Shown piece after piece: positions 1 through 9,855 of a stretch of 64,000 nt of DNA (position 1 is the first letter of the stretch; every line of letters begins with the position of its first letter). The position numbers and the translations under genes are program-made. The notes below the pieces were generated by a model. The model searched no databases. It was not told the DNA's origin and saw only the letters and a list, made by a program, of their open reading frames with translations. The DNA comes from Pirellulales bacterium (GTDB lineage Bacteria; Planctomycetota; Planctomycetia; Pirellulales; PALSA-1355), in NCBI GenBank assembly GCA_022844125.1, contig JALHMI010000008.1, positions 124,001 through 188,000 of the forward strand, given 5' to 3'.

Positions 1-883
1 CGCCGAGTGGCGAGCCCGACTTATGCTCGACGTTCATGCGCTCGAAGTCAAACCCGTAGTCGAGGTTCGCGATGAAGAGCTGCCAGTCTTCGTCGAGCGT
101 TTGACGATCGCCGGCGAAGGCCGCGACGACGCGGTCTTGAAAGTCCGCCTGGTTCACTTGTCTCGCAAGCGCATGAAAGCGATCGCGGTACCTCGGATGA
201 TGTTCGAAGAAGGCCGCGGCGGCCCAGCACCAGCCGTATTGTTCGACCGTGCCATGTAACGTGCCGCTAAGGTTGAAGAGTTTCTCAATCGTCAGCGCTT
301 TTCTTTTGGCAAAGTCTCCTTGCACCGCTTCGATCCGCCCCCACTTCGGCACATCGTCGCGGTTGGCAGGAATCACGTTCAGCAGGAGCTTGTCGCCGTC
401 GAGCCTGTGCGTGCCCAGGAGTTCGGCTGTGCCTTCACCGTACCAGGCTGGCCCGGTGCCGCCGAGGACCGTCATGGCAAAGACATGTGTCCCTTCGTGC
501 AGCATCAAATTCCGGCGAAAGTAGGCGCTCGTCTGATCAAATAGCCAGAAGTTGCCCTCCAGCGCGTAGCCCGTCGCGAATTCGGGCACGTCCTTTGAGA
601 TCAGGCCCGCGGCTTCGAACCGCTCGCGTGATCGCATCAAGAATCCGCGTACGTGCCAGTCGGCGTGCTGGGCCGGATCGACGCCGAAGTATGCGCACCA
701 CTGTGGAAACGCCTGATCGAAATAGCCCGGCAGCGTGTCCACTTCAGCATCGGGTGGCAGGTCGGTCACCAGCGTCAGGTGCTTGGACGTAAGCGTGCGG
801 AGCGTGGGATCGTCGGCGCGTGCCGAATTGGCCTGCGGCGCGAAGGCCGCCAGCAGTGCAAGAATGAGTGCCGAGCGAAACAT
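1..883 (-). CDS. Secreted DUF1570-like putative zinc peptidase (C-terminus beyond window)
   Basis: An open frame begins at ATG 883 and is still open at the left edge, so only the first 294 codons are present. The N-terminus is a signal peptide (basic start, hydrophobic stretch, Ala-rich end at about residues 1-23). The middle contains HEGTH, which fits the HExxH zinc-binding pattern of gluzincin peptidases, followed by a second acidic segment (WYGEGTAELLG) resembling the downstream Glu ligand region. This arrangement is typical of DUF1570-type proteins that are common in planctomycetes; substrate unknown. It lies 113 bp downstream of the RNA helicase gene on the same strand. Family assignment is from motif only. 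Confidence 0.72.
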   Translation of the reverse strand, partial: MFRSALILALLAAFAPQANSARADDPTLRTLTSKHLTLVTDLPPDAEVDTLPGYFDQAFPQWCAYFGVDPAQHADWHVRGFLMRSRERFEAAGLISKDVPEFATGYALEGNFWLFDQTSAYFRRNLMLHEGTHVFAMTVLGGTGPAWYGEGTAELLGTHRLDGDKLLLNVIPANRDDVPKWGRIEAVQGDFAKRKALTIEKLFNLSGTLHGTVEQYGWCWAAAAFFEHHPRYRDRFHALARQVNQADFQDRVVAAFAGDRQTLDEDWQLFIANLDYGFDFERMNVEHKSGSPLG

Positions 884-996
884 GGCGATCGAGCGGAAAG
901 ATTCGTGGGCGAGCCAAACTCCATTGTAGTTGGCGCGTTCCAGGATTGGGTGCGGCCCCATCGCAACCGGCAAAAACCGCACAAGCCGAAGGCTCT

Positions 997-2319
997 CTAG
1001 AGGGCCCGGCGGAATCGCTTCGGCGGGCGACCGCCGCGGCCCAGTTTCGGCGGGGACGGCTTGGGGGGTGCCGGAGCGGCTTCTTCGGCCGCAGTCCCAT
1101 CGGTAATGGGCTCGGTCGGGGCCGGTCGGCCGGCGCTGGCGGCCACTCGCACCGCTTCAAAGCCCGGCACTTCGTCCCGCTTGAGCAGCTTGTTGATCCG
1201 CATCTCGATTCGCGTGAGCTCATTGCCTTCTTCGGGCGTCACGAACGTATAGGCCACGCCCTCGCGTCCCATGCGGCCCGTGCGGCCCACGCGGTGGACG
1301 TAGTCGTCGCAGAACTGCGGAATGTCGTAGTTGTAGATGTGCGAGATGCTGCTCACGTCGATCCCGCGGCCGACGACGTCGGTGGCCACCAGAACCTTGA
1401 CCTTGCCTTCGCGAAACGCCGACATCACGCGGTCGCGAGCGCTTTGGGCCAGGTCGCCGTGAATGCAGGCCACGTCCTTGAACCGCTTCTGCAGCCGGCG
1501 GTCCACCTTGTCGGTCCCCCGCTTGGTGCGGCAAAACACGATCGCCTGATGCGGTTCATCACGCTTGATCAGATGCTCGAGCAGGTCGAACTTCCGGTCG
1601 CCGTCGACCGTGCAATAAAATTGCTCGATCGTTTCGACCGAAACGTCGGTCGGCGAGAAGTTCAACGACTCGGGGTTACGCATGTACGAGCGGGCCAGTC
1701 GTTCGACCGGCGGCGGCACCGTCGCACTCAAGAGCAGCGTCTGCCGCTCGCGCGGGCAGCGACGCAGAATTTTTTCAATGTCCGGGCGGAAGCCGATATC
1801 CAGCATCCGGTCGGCTTCATCGAGCACGACCATCTGCAGGTCGTCGAGCTTCAGCGTCCCGCGGCCCATGTGGTCGAGCACGCGGCCCGGCGTGCCGATG
1901 ACGACTTCGCAACCGCGGGAAAGTTTGTCGATCTGCCCGCGAATCGGCTTGCCGCCATAGACGGCCACCGAGTGGATTTTCTGGCCGTGGGCCAGCTTGA
2001 CCACCTCTTCGCGGACCTGGACGGCCAGCTCGCGCGTGGGCACCAAGACTAAGGCATGCGGGCCGTGCGACTTCTTGGCCGCGAGCAGCCGCTCGAGGAT
2101 CGGAATCACGAATGCGGCGGTCTTGCCGGTGCCGGTGCGGGCCTGGCCCAACACGTCGACGCCGCTCAAGGCATACGGAATGAGTCCGGCTTGAATCGGG
2201 GTGGGATCAAGGTAGCCGGCTTTGGCGAGAGCCTCGTTCATCGCCTCAGAGAGGTTCAGAGCGGCGAATCCAGAGGCGGCTGTTTCAGGCGGGGTATTCT
2301 CGGTAGTACTCGTTTGCAC
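997..2319 (-). CDS. DEAD-box ATP-dependent RNA helicase (RhlE-like)
   Basis: A 440-residue protein with all DEAD-box motifs in order: Q motif (PTPIQ, near 40), motif I ARTGTGKT (60-67), Ia PTRELA, Ib TPGR, motif II DEAD (167-170), motif III SAT (198-200), motif V ATDVVGRGID and motif VI HRVGRTGRMG in the second RecA domain. A basic Pro/Gly/Arg-rich tail ends the protein and probably adds RNA affinity. It unwinds RNA duplexes, with likely roles in ribosome assembly or RNA decay; the short tail and general layout fit RhlE rather than DeaD. The start is a GTG. It is divergent from the acyl-carrier-like gene, with about 160 bp between them. Confidence 0.95.
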   Translation of the reverse strand: MQTSTTENTPPETAASGFAALNLSEAMNEALAKAGYLDPTPIQAGLIPYALSGVDVLGQARTGTGKTAAFVIPILERLLAAKKSHGPHALVLVPTRELAVQVREEVVKLAHGQKIHSVAVYGGKPIRGQIDKLSRGCEVVIGTPGRVLDHMGRGTLKLDDLQMVVLDEADRMLDIGFRPDIEKILRRCPRERQTLLLSATVPPPVERLARSYMRNPESLNFSPTDVSVETIEQFYCTVDGDRKFDLLEHLIKRDEPHQAIVFCRTKRGTDKVDRRLQKRFKDVACIHGDLAQSARDRVMSAFREGKVKVLVATDVVGRGIDVSSISHIYNYDIPQFCDDYVHRVGRTGRMGREGVAYTFVTPEEGNELTRIEMRINKLLKRDEVPGFEAVRVAASAGRPAPTEPITDGTAAEEAAPAPPKPSPPKLGRGGRPPKRFRRAL

Positions 2320-2481
2320 GCAACTTCCAGACGAGACGGATGGTGTGATCCCTAGTGGCTGCGGCCCATCCGCAACCGGCCGATTTTGGATCCATTAAAC
2401 TACCCTAACTCTAGCGGCCAGAGGGGGTTTGGTCAACCCAGGGGGCTTTCCCCCGAAACTCCCTCACCAGAATGTTTCCTT

Positions 2482-2676
2482 ATGAGCAAACGCTGGAACT
2501 TTCCGTGGCGAGGTGGGCCGGATGGCGGGGGCGATTCTCTGGACCTGGTCGAACTGGTGATGGAGCTCGAGGAGGAGTTCGACATGACGATTCCTGACGA
2601 GGAAGCGGCACGAATCAAGAGTGTCGACGATGCACTCCGCTATTTGGAGCAACGCCGCCGAGAGAACGACAAGTAA
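2482..2676 (+). CDS. Short acyl carrier protein-like protein
   Basis: 64 residues from ATG 2482. The segment [19 protein letters not shown] matches the heart of acyl carrier proteins: Ser in DSL is the phosphopantetheine attachment site, followed by acidic helix II, IPDEEA, and a final helix ([11 protein letters not shown]). What is missing is helix I: canonical ACPs have about 30 residues before GxDSL, here there is only [10 protein letters not shown] and a Gly-rich linker. The open frame extends upstream to an ATG at 2386, but that extension is Pro/Ser-rich and not helical, so I prefer 2482. A terminator follows at 2718-2750. Whether it carries acyl groups in a pathway is not shown by its neighbours. 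Confidence 0.8.
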   Translation: MSKRWNFPWRGGPDGGGDSLDLVELVMELEEEFDMTIPDEEAARIKSVDDALRYLEQRRRENDK

Positions 2677-2717
2677 GCCGTCGGCTGTGCTGCGGTCCGT
2701 ACGGCCTAAAAAACAAT

Positions 2718-2750
2718 AGGCCGGCTCCCTGACATTCAGGGAACCGGCCT
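2718..2750. terminator. Bidirectional hairpin terminator
   Basis: Arms 2718-2732 and 2736-2750 form a 15-bp stem with one mismatch and a 3-nt loop. On the minus strand the stem is followed by a T-rich run (complement of 2707-2717), so it can end the histone-like gene; on the plus strand it closes the acyl-carrier-like gene, with a weaker T tail. The two genes converge on it. Confidence 0.85.
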
Positions 2751-2783
2751 TTCTCGTCGGATTCAGTAAGCCCGGCGAAAGGC

Positions 2784-2909
2784 TTAGGCCTTCTTCTTGG
2801 CGGCCTTCTTGGCCGGCATCTTCTTGGCGGCAGCAGCCTTCGGCGAGCGGGTGGCCGTCTTCTTGGCCGGAGTCTTGGTCGCCTTCTTCGTCGTCTTCTT
2901 AGTTGCCAT
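2784..2909 (-). CDS. Histone H1-like Lys/Ala-rich DNA-binding peptide
   Basis: A 41-residue peptide, almost entirely Lys, Ala, Thr and Pro, with repeated KKA and PAKK units (MATKKTTKK... ending AAKKKA). Such peptides resemble the C-terminal tail of histone H1 and bacterial Hc1-type proteins, which bind DNA through charge without a folded domain. A strong AGAGGAG ribosome site lies about 9 nt before the ATG at 2909. The gene has its own terminator at 2718-2750. The gene is below usual length cut-offs but the start, ribosome site, composition and terminator make it convincing. Role in nucleoid compaction is inferred. Confidence 0.8.
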   Translation of the reverse strand: MATKKTTKKATKTPAKKTATRSPKAAAAKKMPAKKAAKKKA

Positions 2910-3219
2910 TTCCGTGGCTCCTCTTAAATGGATGCCCGAAGTTTTTAATGACGCGTTTCCCTATGAGCACCCAGACAGGGATCGTCATGCGGTACATGCG
3001 AAGCGAGCACATAAGTCTCATCCTCGCAGGGGGCGCATTCGCACTAAGCAATCGCTTGTTCGAATCACCCAGGTTCGCGGATTGAAGCGTTCTTCCCGAA
3101 CTGCGTCAAGGCGAGTTATGCACCCAGGGTGCCACGGACCGGCAAACTTCCCCACGAGGGCAATCGCGCGAGAGCGCGCATTTCATGCGAGAAGTGGCCA
3201 AACTACCCGCGCCGCGCTG
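2910..3219. other. Intergenic region upstream of the histone-like gene
   Basis: 310 bp between the ilvD stop and the histone-like start. It presumably holds the histone-like promoter; I see no convincing -35/-10 pair, no tRNA and no coding frame with planctomycete-like codon use. A short GCGCGAGAGCGCGC hairpin at about 3166-3180 could be part of an ilvD terminator. Confidence 0.5.
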
Positions 3220-4917
<1,698 letters not shown>

Positions 4918-5048
4918 TCTGCGAGGAAAATCGGAAAAGCGAAACCGCCAGATATAGTTTACTGGGGGCGGGTTTGCAAACCACGACACCGCCTGCAGCG
5001 CGCGGGTTCGCCCGGAATGCATGTGCGGATGCGTCTCAGCAAGAACTG

Positions 5049-6191
5049 CTACTGCGCCGGTACGACCTTGATTTCCGGCGGGCCGGCCTGGGCCATGCCG
5101 GCCAGTCCGGGAGCGAGCTGCGAGATATTCATGTAGATGTGCCTGCCGCCGTTTTCCTTGGCGAGATCCTCAAGCGCACTTTGGACCCCTGGGGCGAACA
5201 CGAACTGAATCACGTTGATCCGGGCCTTGCCTTTGTTCAGCTTTCGCAGCCGAGCCAGTTCGTCGGGGCTGGGGTCGTCCTTCTCTTCGCCATCTGTGAG
5301 CAGGTAAATCACGTCGGGCTTCATTCGAATGGCCATTTCCAGCGGCGGCACATGCCGCGTCTGGCCATCGCCATAGACGCTGGCTACGAAGCCCGTGGCC
5401 CGCTTGCGGCTGTCGGGGGTGAGCGTGATCAGCCCGCGATGCGAGGTCCGTCCGCCAGGATCGAAGACCCACGATTCGTGGTTGTAGAAGATGATGTGAA
5501 ACTTATTGCCGGGGTTCAAGTCTTCCAGGCTTTTGACGAGTTCGGCCTTGGCAGCCACCAGAGGCGTGATGCTGAAGACCGTCTGGCCCTCAGAAGTGTA
5601 GGAGAACGTCGAGTTCATGCTCTGCGAGCGATCGAACACGTAGACGAAGTTCTGGGCTTCTTCGACCAGGCCGAAGATCGCCGTCTTGGCCGAGTCGCCG
5701 TTGCCGACCCCGTCTCCCAGCCCGTCGTCTTCTCCGGTGCCTTCGCCGTCTCCACTGCCGCCGCCGTCACCATCGCCCGCTCCAGCCAGCGTCATCGCCT
5801 CGGGTGCTTTGATGGGCTCCAGGAGTTCAATCGGTTGCGTCGCCTCGGTCGGCGTTGTCAGCTCGGCAATGTCCACCGGGGGCGCTTCGACCAGTTGCTG
5901 ACTGGCAAGTTCGGAGGGCATTTCCAGCGAGGCCGACATCATGTCGTCGCCACTGTCGCCGCCATCACTACCGGATGTGGCTTCCAGCTGGATGCCTTTG
6001 TTTCCGCCCCCGCCATTGCTCCCCACCACAAACAGCGCGAGGAGCAACACCAGCACCAGGTGAAACACCAGCGACACCAGCCAGCTCGGCAGGTATTCGA
6101 GGACCAACTCGCCCGAATCTTCTTCGAGCTCGTCTTGTTCCTCGGGCGCAACCAAGCCACGCTGCTCGGGCATTGCAATCGCGCGAGACAT
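5049..6191 (-). CDS. Membrane-anchored von Willebrand factor A domain protein
   Basis: 380 residues. An acidic cytoplasmic N-terminus is followed by one membrane segment (about 36-57), a long Gly/Asp/Glu/Pro-rich linker with a [13 protein letters not shown] stretch (about 58-170), and a VWA domain from about 180. The metal-ion-dependent adhesion site is complete: FDRSQSM (D187, S189, S191) and LLTDGEE. The VWA domain would sit in the periplasm or paryphoplasm and bind a protein partner through a divalent ion. The organisation (TolA-like anchored linker plus VWA) is common in planctomycetes; its partner is unknown. No obvious operon partner; ilvD lies 131 bp downstream. Confidence 0.85.
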   Translation of the reverse strand: MSRAIAMPEQRGLVAPEEQDELEEDSGELVLEYLPSWLVSLVFHLVLVLLLALFVVGSNGGGGNKGIQLEATSGSDGGDSGDDMMSASLEMPSELASQQLVEAPPVDIAELTTPTEATQPIELLEPIKAPEAMTLAGAGDGDGGGSGDGEGTGEDDGLGDGVGNGDSAKTAIFGLVEEAQNFVYVFDRSQSMNSTFSYTSEGQTVFSITPLVAAKAELVKSLEDLNPGNKFHIIFYNHESWVFDPGGRTSHRGLITLTPDSRKRATGFVASVYGDGQTRHVPPLEMAIRMKPDVIYLLTDGEEKDDPSPDELARLRKLNKGKARINVIQFVFAPGVQSALEDLAKENGGRHIYMNISQLAPGLAGMAQAGPPEIKVVPAQ

Positions 6192-6428
6192 GCTTCAGAC
6201 ACCCAGGCGACGAAAGGATCGAAAAGTGCGCTCTGTTCCGAGTGGCGTAGTCTGGCGGGAGGTGCCTTGCGAGGGCCAGACTATCGTCGCCGCTCCAGGA
6301 CTCTATTCTCGCGCATAAGGGCCGACAAAGCAAGCTTTTAGGGACGCGGCGGCCTGACAATCCGCCGGCAGAACCGCTCTAAGTGGACCCTTGGCACCTG
6401 GCGCGCCGAACTCGGCTGGCACAGTTCA

Positions 6429-6686
6429 CTAAGAATCGCCGCGAGAAACGCGGCCGCCGATCCACAGCACCAGAATTGCGCCCAGGATCGACATCAGGTA
6501 GCTGGAGGGCTCATACTGACCACCGGTGAGCAGGTGGGTGATGATCCCGCCGACCATCGAGCCGACGATGCCCAGGATCATGGTGGTCAGGCAGCCAGCC
6601 CGCTGAGAACCCGGCCAGAGCAACCGGGCCACCAAGCCGACGAAGAGCCCGAACACAGCCCAGCCGATGATTGAGCCGATGCCCAT
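6429..6686 (-). CDS. GlsB/YeaQ/YmgE family small membrane protein
   Basis: 85 residues with three hydrophobic segments and the typical pattern of the family: GWAVFGLFVGLVARLLWPG, a glycine-rich second helix (ILGIVGSMVGG) and a short last helix (LMSILGAILVLWIGGR). The family is also called transglycosylase-associated protein, although that activity is not established. Members are often stress-induced inner membrane proteins. The gene sits 76 bp downstream of another small membrane protein on the same strand. Confidence 0.9.
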   Translation of the reverse strand: MGIGSIIGWAVFGLFVGLVARLLWPGSQRAGCLTTMILGIVGSMVGGIITHLLTGGQYEPSSYLMSILGAILVLWIGGRVSRGDS

Positions 6687-6762
6687 AGCCTTGTGAACTC
6701 CCAGGATTGTCGTATCGCGCGCTGCATTGCTTCCGCTTGCAGCTTTGAAGTGTGAGCTACCG

Positions 6763-6963
6763 CTACAACTGCCAACTGATCGCAGCCAGCACCGCCATGA
6801 TCAGCAGCATGAACCCTGAAATCATCACCGCCAGCCGCGCGGCATGAATCAGAATCGGCGTCATTCGCTCGTGATGTGTGGCTGCGTATACCAGGCTGAT
6901 TGCGGCGATCAGCGGCGGGGCGTACCACATCATGTTCGTGTTGGCCAAGAGCAGCGGCATCAT
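6763..6963 (-). CDS. Small two-helix membrane protein, unknown
   Basis: 66 residues with two hydrophobic helices (about 10-28 and 45-63) joined by a short loop containing HHERM. No family recognised with certainty. It follows the DUF6677-like gene by 45 bp on the same strand, so the two are probably co-transcribed, and similar gene pairs would suggest a shared membrane role. Two ATG codons in tandem form the start. Confidence 0.7.
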   Translation of the reverse strand: MMPLLLANTNMMWYAPPLIAAISLVYAATHHERMTPILIHAARLAVMISGFMLLIMAVLAAISWQL

Positions 6964-7008
6964 GGTCGAAGTGTTCCCGTCGAAATGCGTTTAACGGTCT
7001 GTCGGCGC

Positions 7009-7551
7009 TTAACTGTCAGCGGGTGGCTCGCCGTCGCCGGGCGATTTCTTTTTGCGTTCTTCCTCGTCGATCGGCACCGGTCCGCCCCACGCATCGTAGA
7101 TGGCCAGGATGTTCAATAGGCCCGCGATCATCGTGTAGACGGTTCCGAGCTCGAAGTACTTGTTCAGGTCGCGATACCACTCGTTGAGCTGAGCTGCATC
7201 GACCGGCGGCGCCATCACACCGCCAAACAGTGGCTCCTTGCCGCTGCGAACGAGGTACGTCTGCACGAGCGCCGGCAGCGCGGGCAGACCCACGCCCACC
7301 TGGCACAAGTAAGGCAGCCGCTTGTCCCAGTTCTGCCACGAAGCATAGACCGCGTGACCGTTGCTGCAGAACAGCCCAAAGAAGAACGTGCTCAGGATGC
7401 AGACCATGAACAGAATGCCCTTGGCCGTGCGCCGCTGATAAAGATGACCCAGGCCCGGCACCAGCCAGGCCAGGAGCGCCGCAATCGCAGGGTCTTTCAG
7501 ATCGATGACTTCTTGCTGAGCTTCGGAGGCGACGCTGACGACTTTGGACAC
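7009..7551 (-). CDS. DUF6677-like multi-pass membrane protein
   Basis: About 180 residues from a GTG at 7551 (TGGAG lies about 10 nt upstream); an alternative GTG at 7617 would add 22 residues. The opening hydrophobic motif AWLVPGLGHLYQRRTAKG resembles the TM2-type Pro-Gly-hairpin found in DUF6677 and related proteins, followed by further membrane segments around GILFMVCILSTFFFG and LGTVYTMIAGLLNILAIYDAWGG. The tail is charged and Pro-rich. Function unknown; conserved in planctomycetes as far as I recall. It is probably the first gene of a pair with the 66-residue membrane protein. Confidence 0.78.
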   Translation of the reverse strand: MSKVVSVASEAQQEVIDLKDPAIAALLAWLVPGLGHLYQRRTAKGILFMVCILSTFFFGLFCSNGHAVYASWQNWDKRLPYLCQVGVGLPALPALVQTYLVRSGKEPLFGGVMAPPVDAAQLNEWYRDLNKYFELGTVYTMIAGLLNILAIYDAWGGPVPIDEEERKKKSPGDGEPPADS

Positions 7552-7789
7552 GAGAGGCAAACTCCAATTCGATGGTGGCTCGGTGCGCAAAGGCCGACCC
7601 GAGCCGGGGGCGAGCACGCCCGCACATTCTAAACCCCCGCCCGATTCGGGGCCAGATCGAGGTGGATGCGCTACGGCACGACAATCACCCTCGAAAGCCG
7701 GGGGAATACCTGCCCCTGGGATTTACGCGCACCATCGCCATCAATCGATCGAGCGCCGGCTCGTTCAAAAGGGCATTCGCCGCGGCGGC

Positions 7790-8617
7790 TCAATAATTGA
7801 CCCCGTTTGCGGCAAAACTGGTATCCACTCCCAACTCCTGATAGACCTGCTCGACCAGGTCGGGCTCGATCTGGGCCAGGTTGGAACCGGCCCCGCCCAC
7901 CAGCGCCAGATCGGCAAGCTGCTTGATCCGCCGCGGAATCCCTCCGCTCAGCTCGTGGATCCGCTGCATGGCCGCTTCGGTGAAGATGGGCGTCGTGCGG
8001 CCGGCGTTGGCCAGCGACTGCTTGATGAGCCCGGCGGTTTCGTCGAGATCGAGTCCGAGCAGATCAACCCGCAACTCGGCGAGTTCCAGCAACCGGTCAC
8101 CCAGCCGTGAGAGCCGTTCGGGATGGGCCGCGAGCACGAGCGTCAGGCCCGCATCGTGAGTCTGGTTAAACAGCGCCAGTCGGATGACTTCGCCCAGCAC
8201 ATCAGGCGCCGCTTCGTCAACGTCGTCCAGCAGCAGCACGGTGGAAAGCTGCTGGAAGCGGTTGGCAATCAGGTGGTCGTCGATGCCTCGGTGCAGCACG
8301 GCTTCGCCGGCCGAGCGGCGCGATTCAACTCCCAGCTCGCCAGCCAGCTGCCAGAGGAACTCTCGCCGCCCGATGCCCAGCAGTCCGAGCAGAACCCACT
8401 CGTGCCGGCTCTTGCCGAGTTCGCCGGCAAAGACTTGCAGGAGCAGTGACTTGCCGGTGCCCGTGTCGCCGAGTACGAGGCCCATCGTGCGCCGCTCGTC
8501 GACCAGGAAGTGCATCCGCGCGAGTGCTTCGTCCTGCGCGGCTCCGCGATGAAAGGCCCGCGGATCGAGATGTCCGCGAAACGGCGACTTCGAGAGTCCC
8601 CAATAGGCTTGATACAT
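7790..8617 (-). CDS. ExeA/GspA-like AAA ATPase
   Basis: 275 residues. Starts MYQAYWGLSKSPF, a hallmark of the ExeA/GspA family (YxxxxGLxxxPF). Walker A is GDTGTGKS (50-57), Walker B VLLLDDVDEA (about 127-136), and the C-terminal region carries the sensor-2-like segment GGIPRRIKQLADLAL. In proteobacteria, ExeA helps insert the type II secretin through peptidoglycan; in planctomycetes stand-alone members are often near secretion or pilus genes, but none are adjacent here. No peptidoglycan-binding domain follows the ATPase, so it is the short form. Divergent from rsmE. Confidence 0.88.
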   Translation of the reverse strand: MYQAYWGLSKSPFRGHLDPRAFHRGAAQDEALARMHFLVDERRTMGLVLGDTGTGKSLLLQVFAGELGKSRHEWVLLGLLGIGRREFLWQLAGELGVESRRSAGEAVLHRGIDDHLIANRFQQLSTVLLLDDVDEAAPDVLGEVIRLALFNQTHDAGLTLVLAAHPERLSRLGDRLLELAELRVDLLGLDLDETAGLIKQSLANAGRTTPIFTEAAMQRIHELSGGIPRRIKQLADLALVGGAGSNLAQIEPDLVEQVYQELGVDTSFAANGVNY

Positions 8618-8785
8618 GGCCGGTCCGTGTGGGTTTTCAGCGCGCAGTGGCAGAAAGCGCGGTCAATTCCGCACCTTAGTCATCTTCGGTAGAATGCGCC
8701 GAATCGCTTGAGGCAAACGCCCCCTTCCCATGTGGCACTTAATTGCGCCGCGTGCTGATTTCAGATCTCTGCTAGCTGACGTTTC

Positions 8786-9529
8786 ATGGCCGACCGCTAC
8801 TTCGTCGAATCACCAATTGCAGGCTCCGCGGCACAGCTCGTGGGCCATGACGCCCATCACCTGGCGCATGTCATGCGCGCGAAGGCCGGCGCCGAGGTGA
8901 CGCTGTTCGACGGCTCCGGCGCGGAGTTTGCCGCGCGGGTGGAGCGAGTGGGCCGCAGCGAGATCGAGCTCACAGTGCTCGAGCGGCGCGAAGTCGATCA
9001 CGAGTCAGCCGTGCAGATAACGCTCGGCGTGGCGCTGCCGAAGGGGGATCGATCGCGGTGGCTGGTCGAAAAGGCGACGGAGCTGGGCCTGGCGCGGCTC
9101 GTGCCGCTGCTCACCGAACGCGGCAATCAGCGTGTTTCGCCCTCGGCGATCGAAAAGCTGCGCCGGGCGGTGATTGAAGCGAGCAAGCAATGCGGCCGCA
9201 ACCGGCTGATGGAGATCACCGAGCCGCTCGCCCTGTCCCAGTACCTCGCCGCGGCTCCCGCTTCGCACGTGCGGCTTATCGCGCATCCCACCAGCGCACC
9301 CAAAACGGCGCCAGGAACCGTTTCCGAAAAATGGCGCCAGGAACCGTTTTCGCTGGCCGTTGGGCCGGAAGGGGGTTTCACCGAAGCCGAAGTTGCCCAG
9401 GCGGCCGAGCATGGCTGGACCGCCCTCGACCTGGGGCCACGGATTCTCCGCGTCGAGACGGCAGCGCTGGCCCTGGCTGCCATCATCCAGAGCAACATCG
9501 CTGAAAACGGTGCCAGGAACCGTTTCTGA
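8786..9529 (+). CDS. rsmE: 16S rRNA (uracil1498-N3)-methyltransferase with in-frame palindromic repeats
   Basis: 247 residues. The N-terminal PUA-like part contains HHLAHVMRAKAGAEV; the SPOUT domain has GVALPKGDRSRWLVEKATELG, RAVIEASKQCGRNR, AVGPEGGFTEAEV and LGPRILRVETAALAL, all diagnostic for RsmE, which methylates U1498 of 16S rRNA using SAM. Odd feature: between the strand ending LIAHPTSAP and the conserved AVGPEGG loop there are about 17 residues encoded by two copies of a 25-bp hairpin repeat (9302-9352). Two more copies (9504-9553) encode the last residues and provide the TGA stop. The insertion sits in a surface loop, so the enzyme may remain active. Confidence 0.94.
   Translation: MADRYFVESPIAGSAAQLVGHDAHHLAHVMRAKAGAEVTLFDGSGAEFAARVERVGRSEIELTVLERREVDHESAVQITLGVALPKGDRSRWLVEKATELGLARLVPLLTERGNQRVSPSAIEKLRRAVIEASKQCGRNRLMEITEPLALSQYLAAAPASHVRLIAHPTSAPKTAPGTVSEKWRQEPFSLAVGPEGGFTEAEVAQAAEHGWTALDLGPRILRVETAALALAAIIQSNIAENGARNRF
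9302..9352. repeat. Two tandem 25-bp palindromic repeats inside rsmE
   Basis: Units 9302-9326 and 9327-9352 share the core GGCGCCAGGAACCGTTT. Each unit can form a stem of AACGG/CCGTT with a short loop. They are read in frame within rsmE and encode TAPGTVSEKWRQEPF. Two related units occur at the 3' end of the same gene. Confidence 0.85.
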
Positions 9530-9553
9530 AAAACGGTGTCAGGAACCGTTTCA
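9504..9553. repeat. Two tandem 25-bp palindromic repeats at the rsmE 3' end
   Basis: Units 9504-9528 and 9529-9553 have the core ACGGTGYCAGGAACCGTTTC, with arms AAACGGT and ACCGTTT around a 7-nt loop. The first unit supplies the final residues and stop of rsmE. They match the pair within the gene at 9302-9352 apart from a few changes. Confidence 0.85.
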
Positions 9554-9793
9554 CTAGAGCATGCTGGGCGTCGGGTTGTGATCGACAGACTCGGGATCGT
9601 CCGCGGTCTCGCTCTCCGTCGAGTAGCTCCAGGTCTGGCAACCAACGAGCGAACTTCCCTGCTCAAACTTCGATTTACCGTCCGATTGCGAGAGTGTCGC
9701 CCAGCGTACGTACGCCAAAAGCTGCTGCTCCGAATCGAACGTTGCCTTAAGCAGCTTTTCGCCGCCGGCCTTCACACCGTAGAGATAGTACAT
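9554..9793 (-). CDS. Small hypothetical protein (79 aa)
   Basis: 79 residues from ATG 9793, preceded by a clear GGAGG ribosome site about 10 nt upstream, which argues for a real gene. The sequence (MYYLYGVKAGGEKLLKATFDS...) has no signal peptide or membrane helix and looks like a small soluble alpha/beta protein; the N-terminal half could form two strands and a helix. No family recognised. It lies 62 bp downstream of another hypothetical gene on the same strand and its stop abuts the rsmE repeats, towards which it converges. Confidence 0.72.
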   Translation of the reverse strand: MYYLYGVKAGGEKLLKATFDSEQQLLAYVRWATLSQSDGKSKFEQGSSLVGCQTWSYSTESETADDPESVDHNPTPSML

Positions 9794-9855
9794 AGCTTGA
9801 ATCCTCCGGCGCTTGGAGCAGTGCAACCGACATGCTACCCAGTCGAGCAGCGCGG

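Noticed and set aside
868-2052. Long open frame opposite the helicase gene (394 codons)
   Set aside because: Antisense shadow: composition follows the reversed helicase codons, with no recognisable domain.
3050-3080. T-loop-like string GTTCGAATC suggesting a tRNA
   Set aside because: Flanking stems do not pair and no anticodon arm or CCA end could be found.
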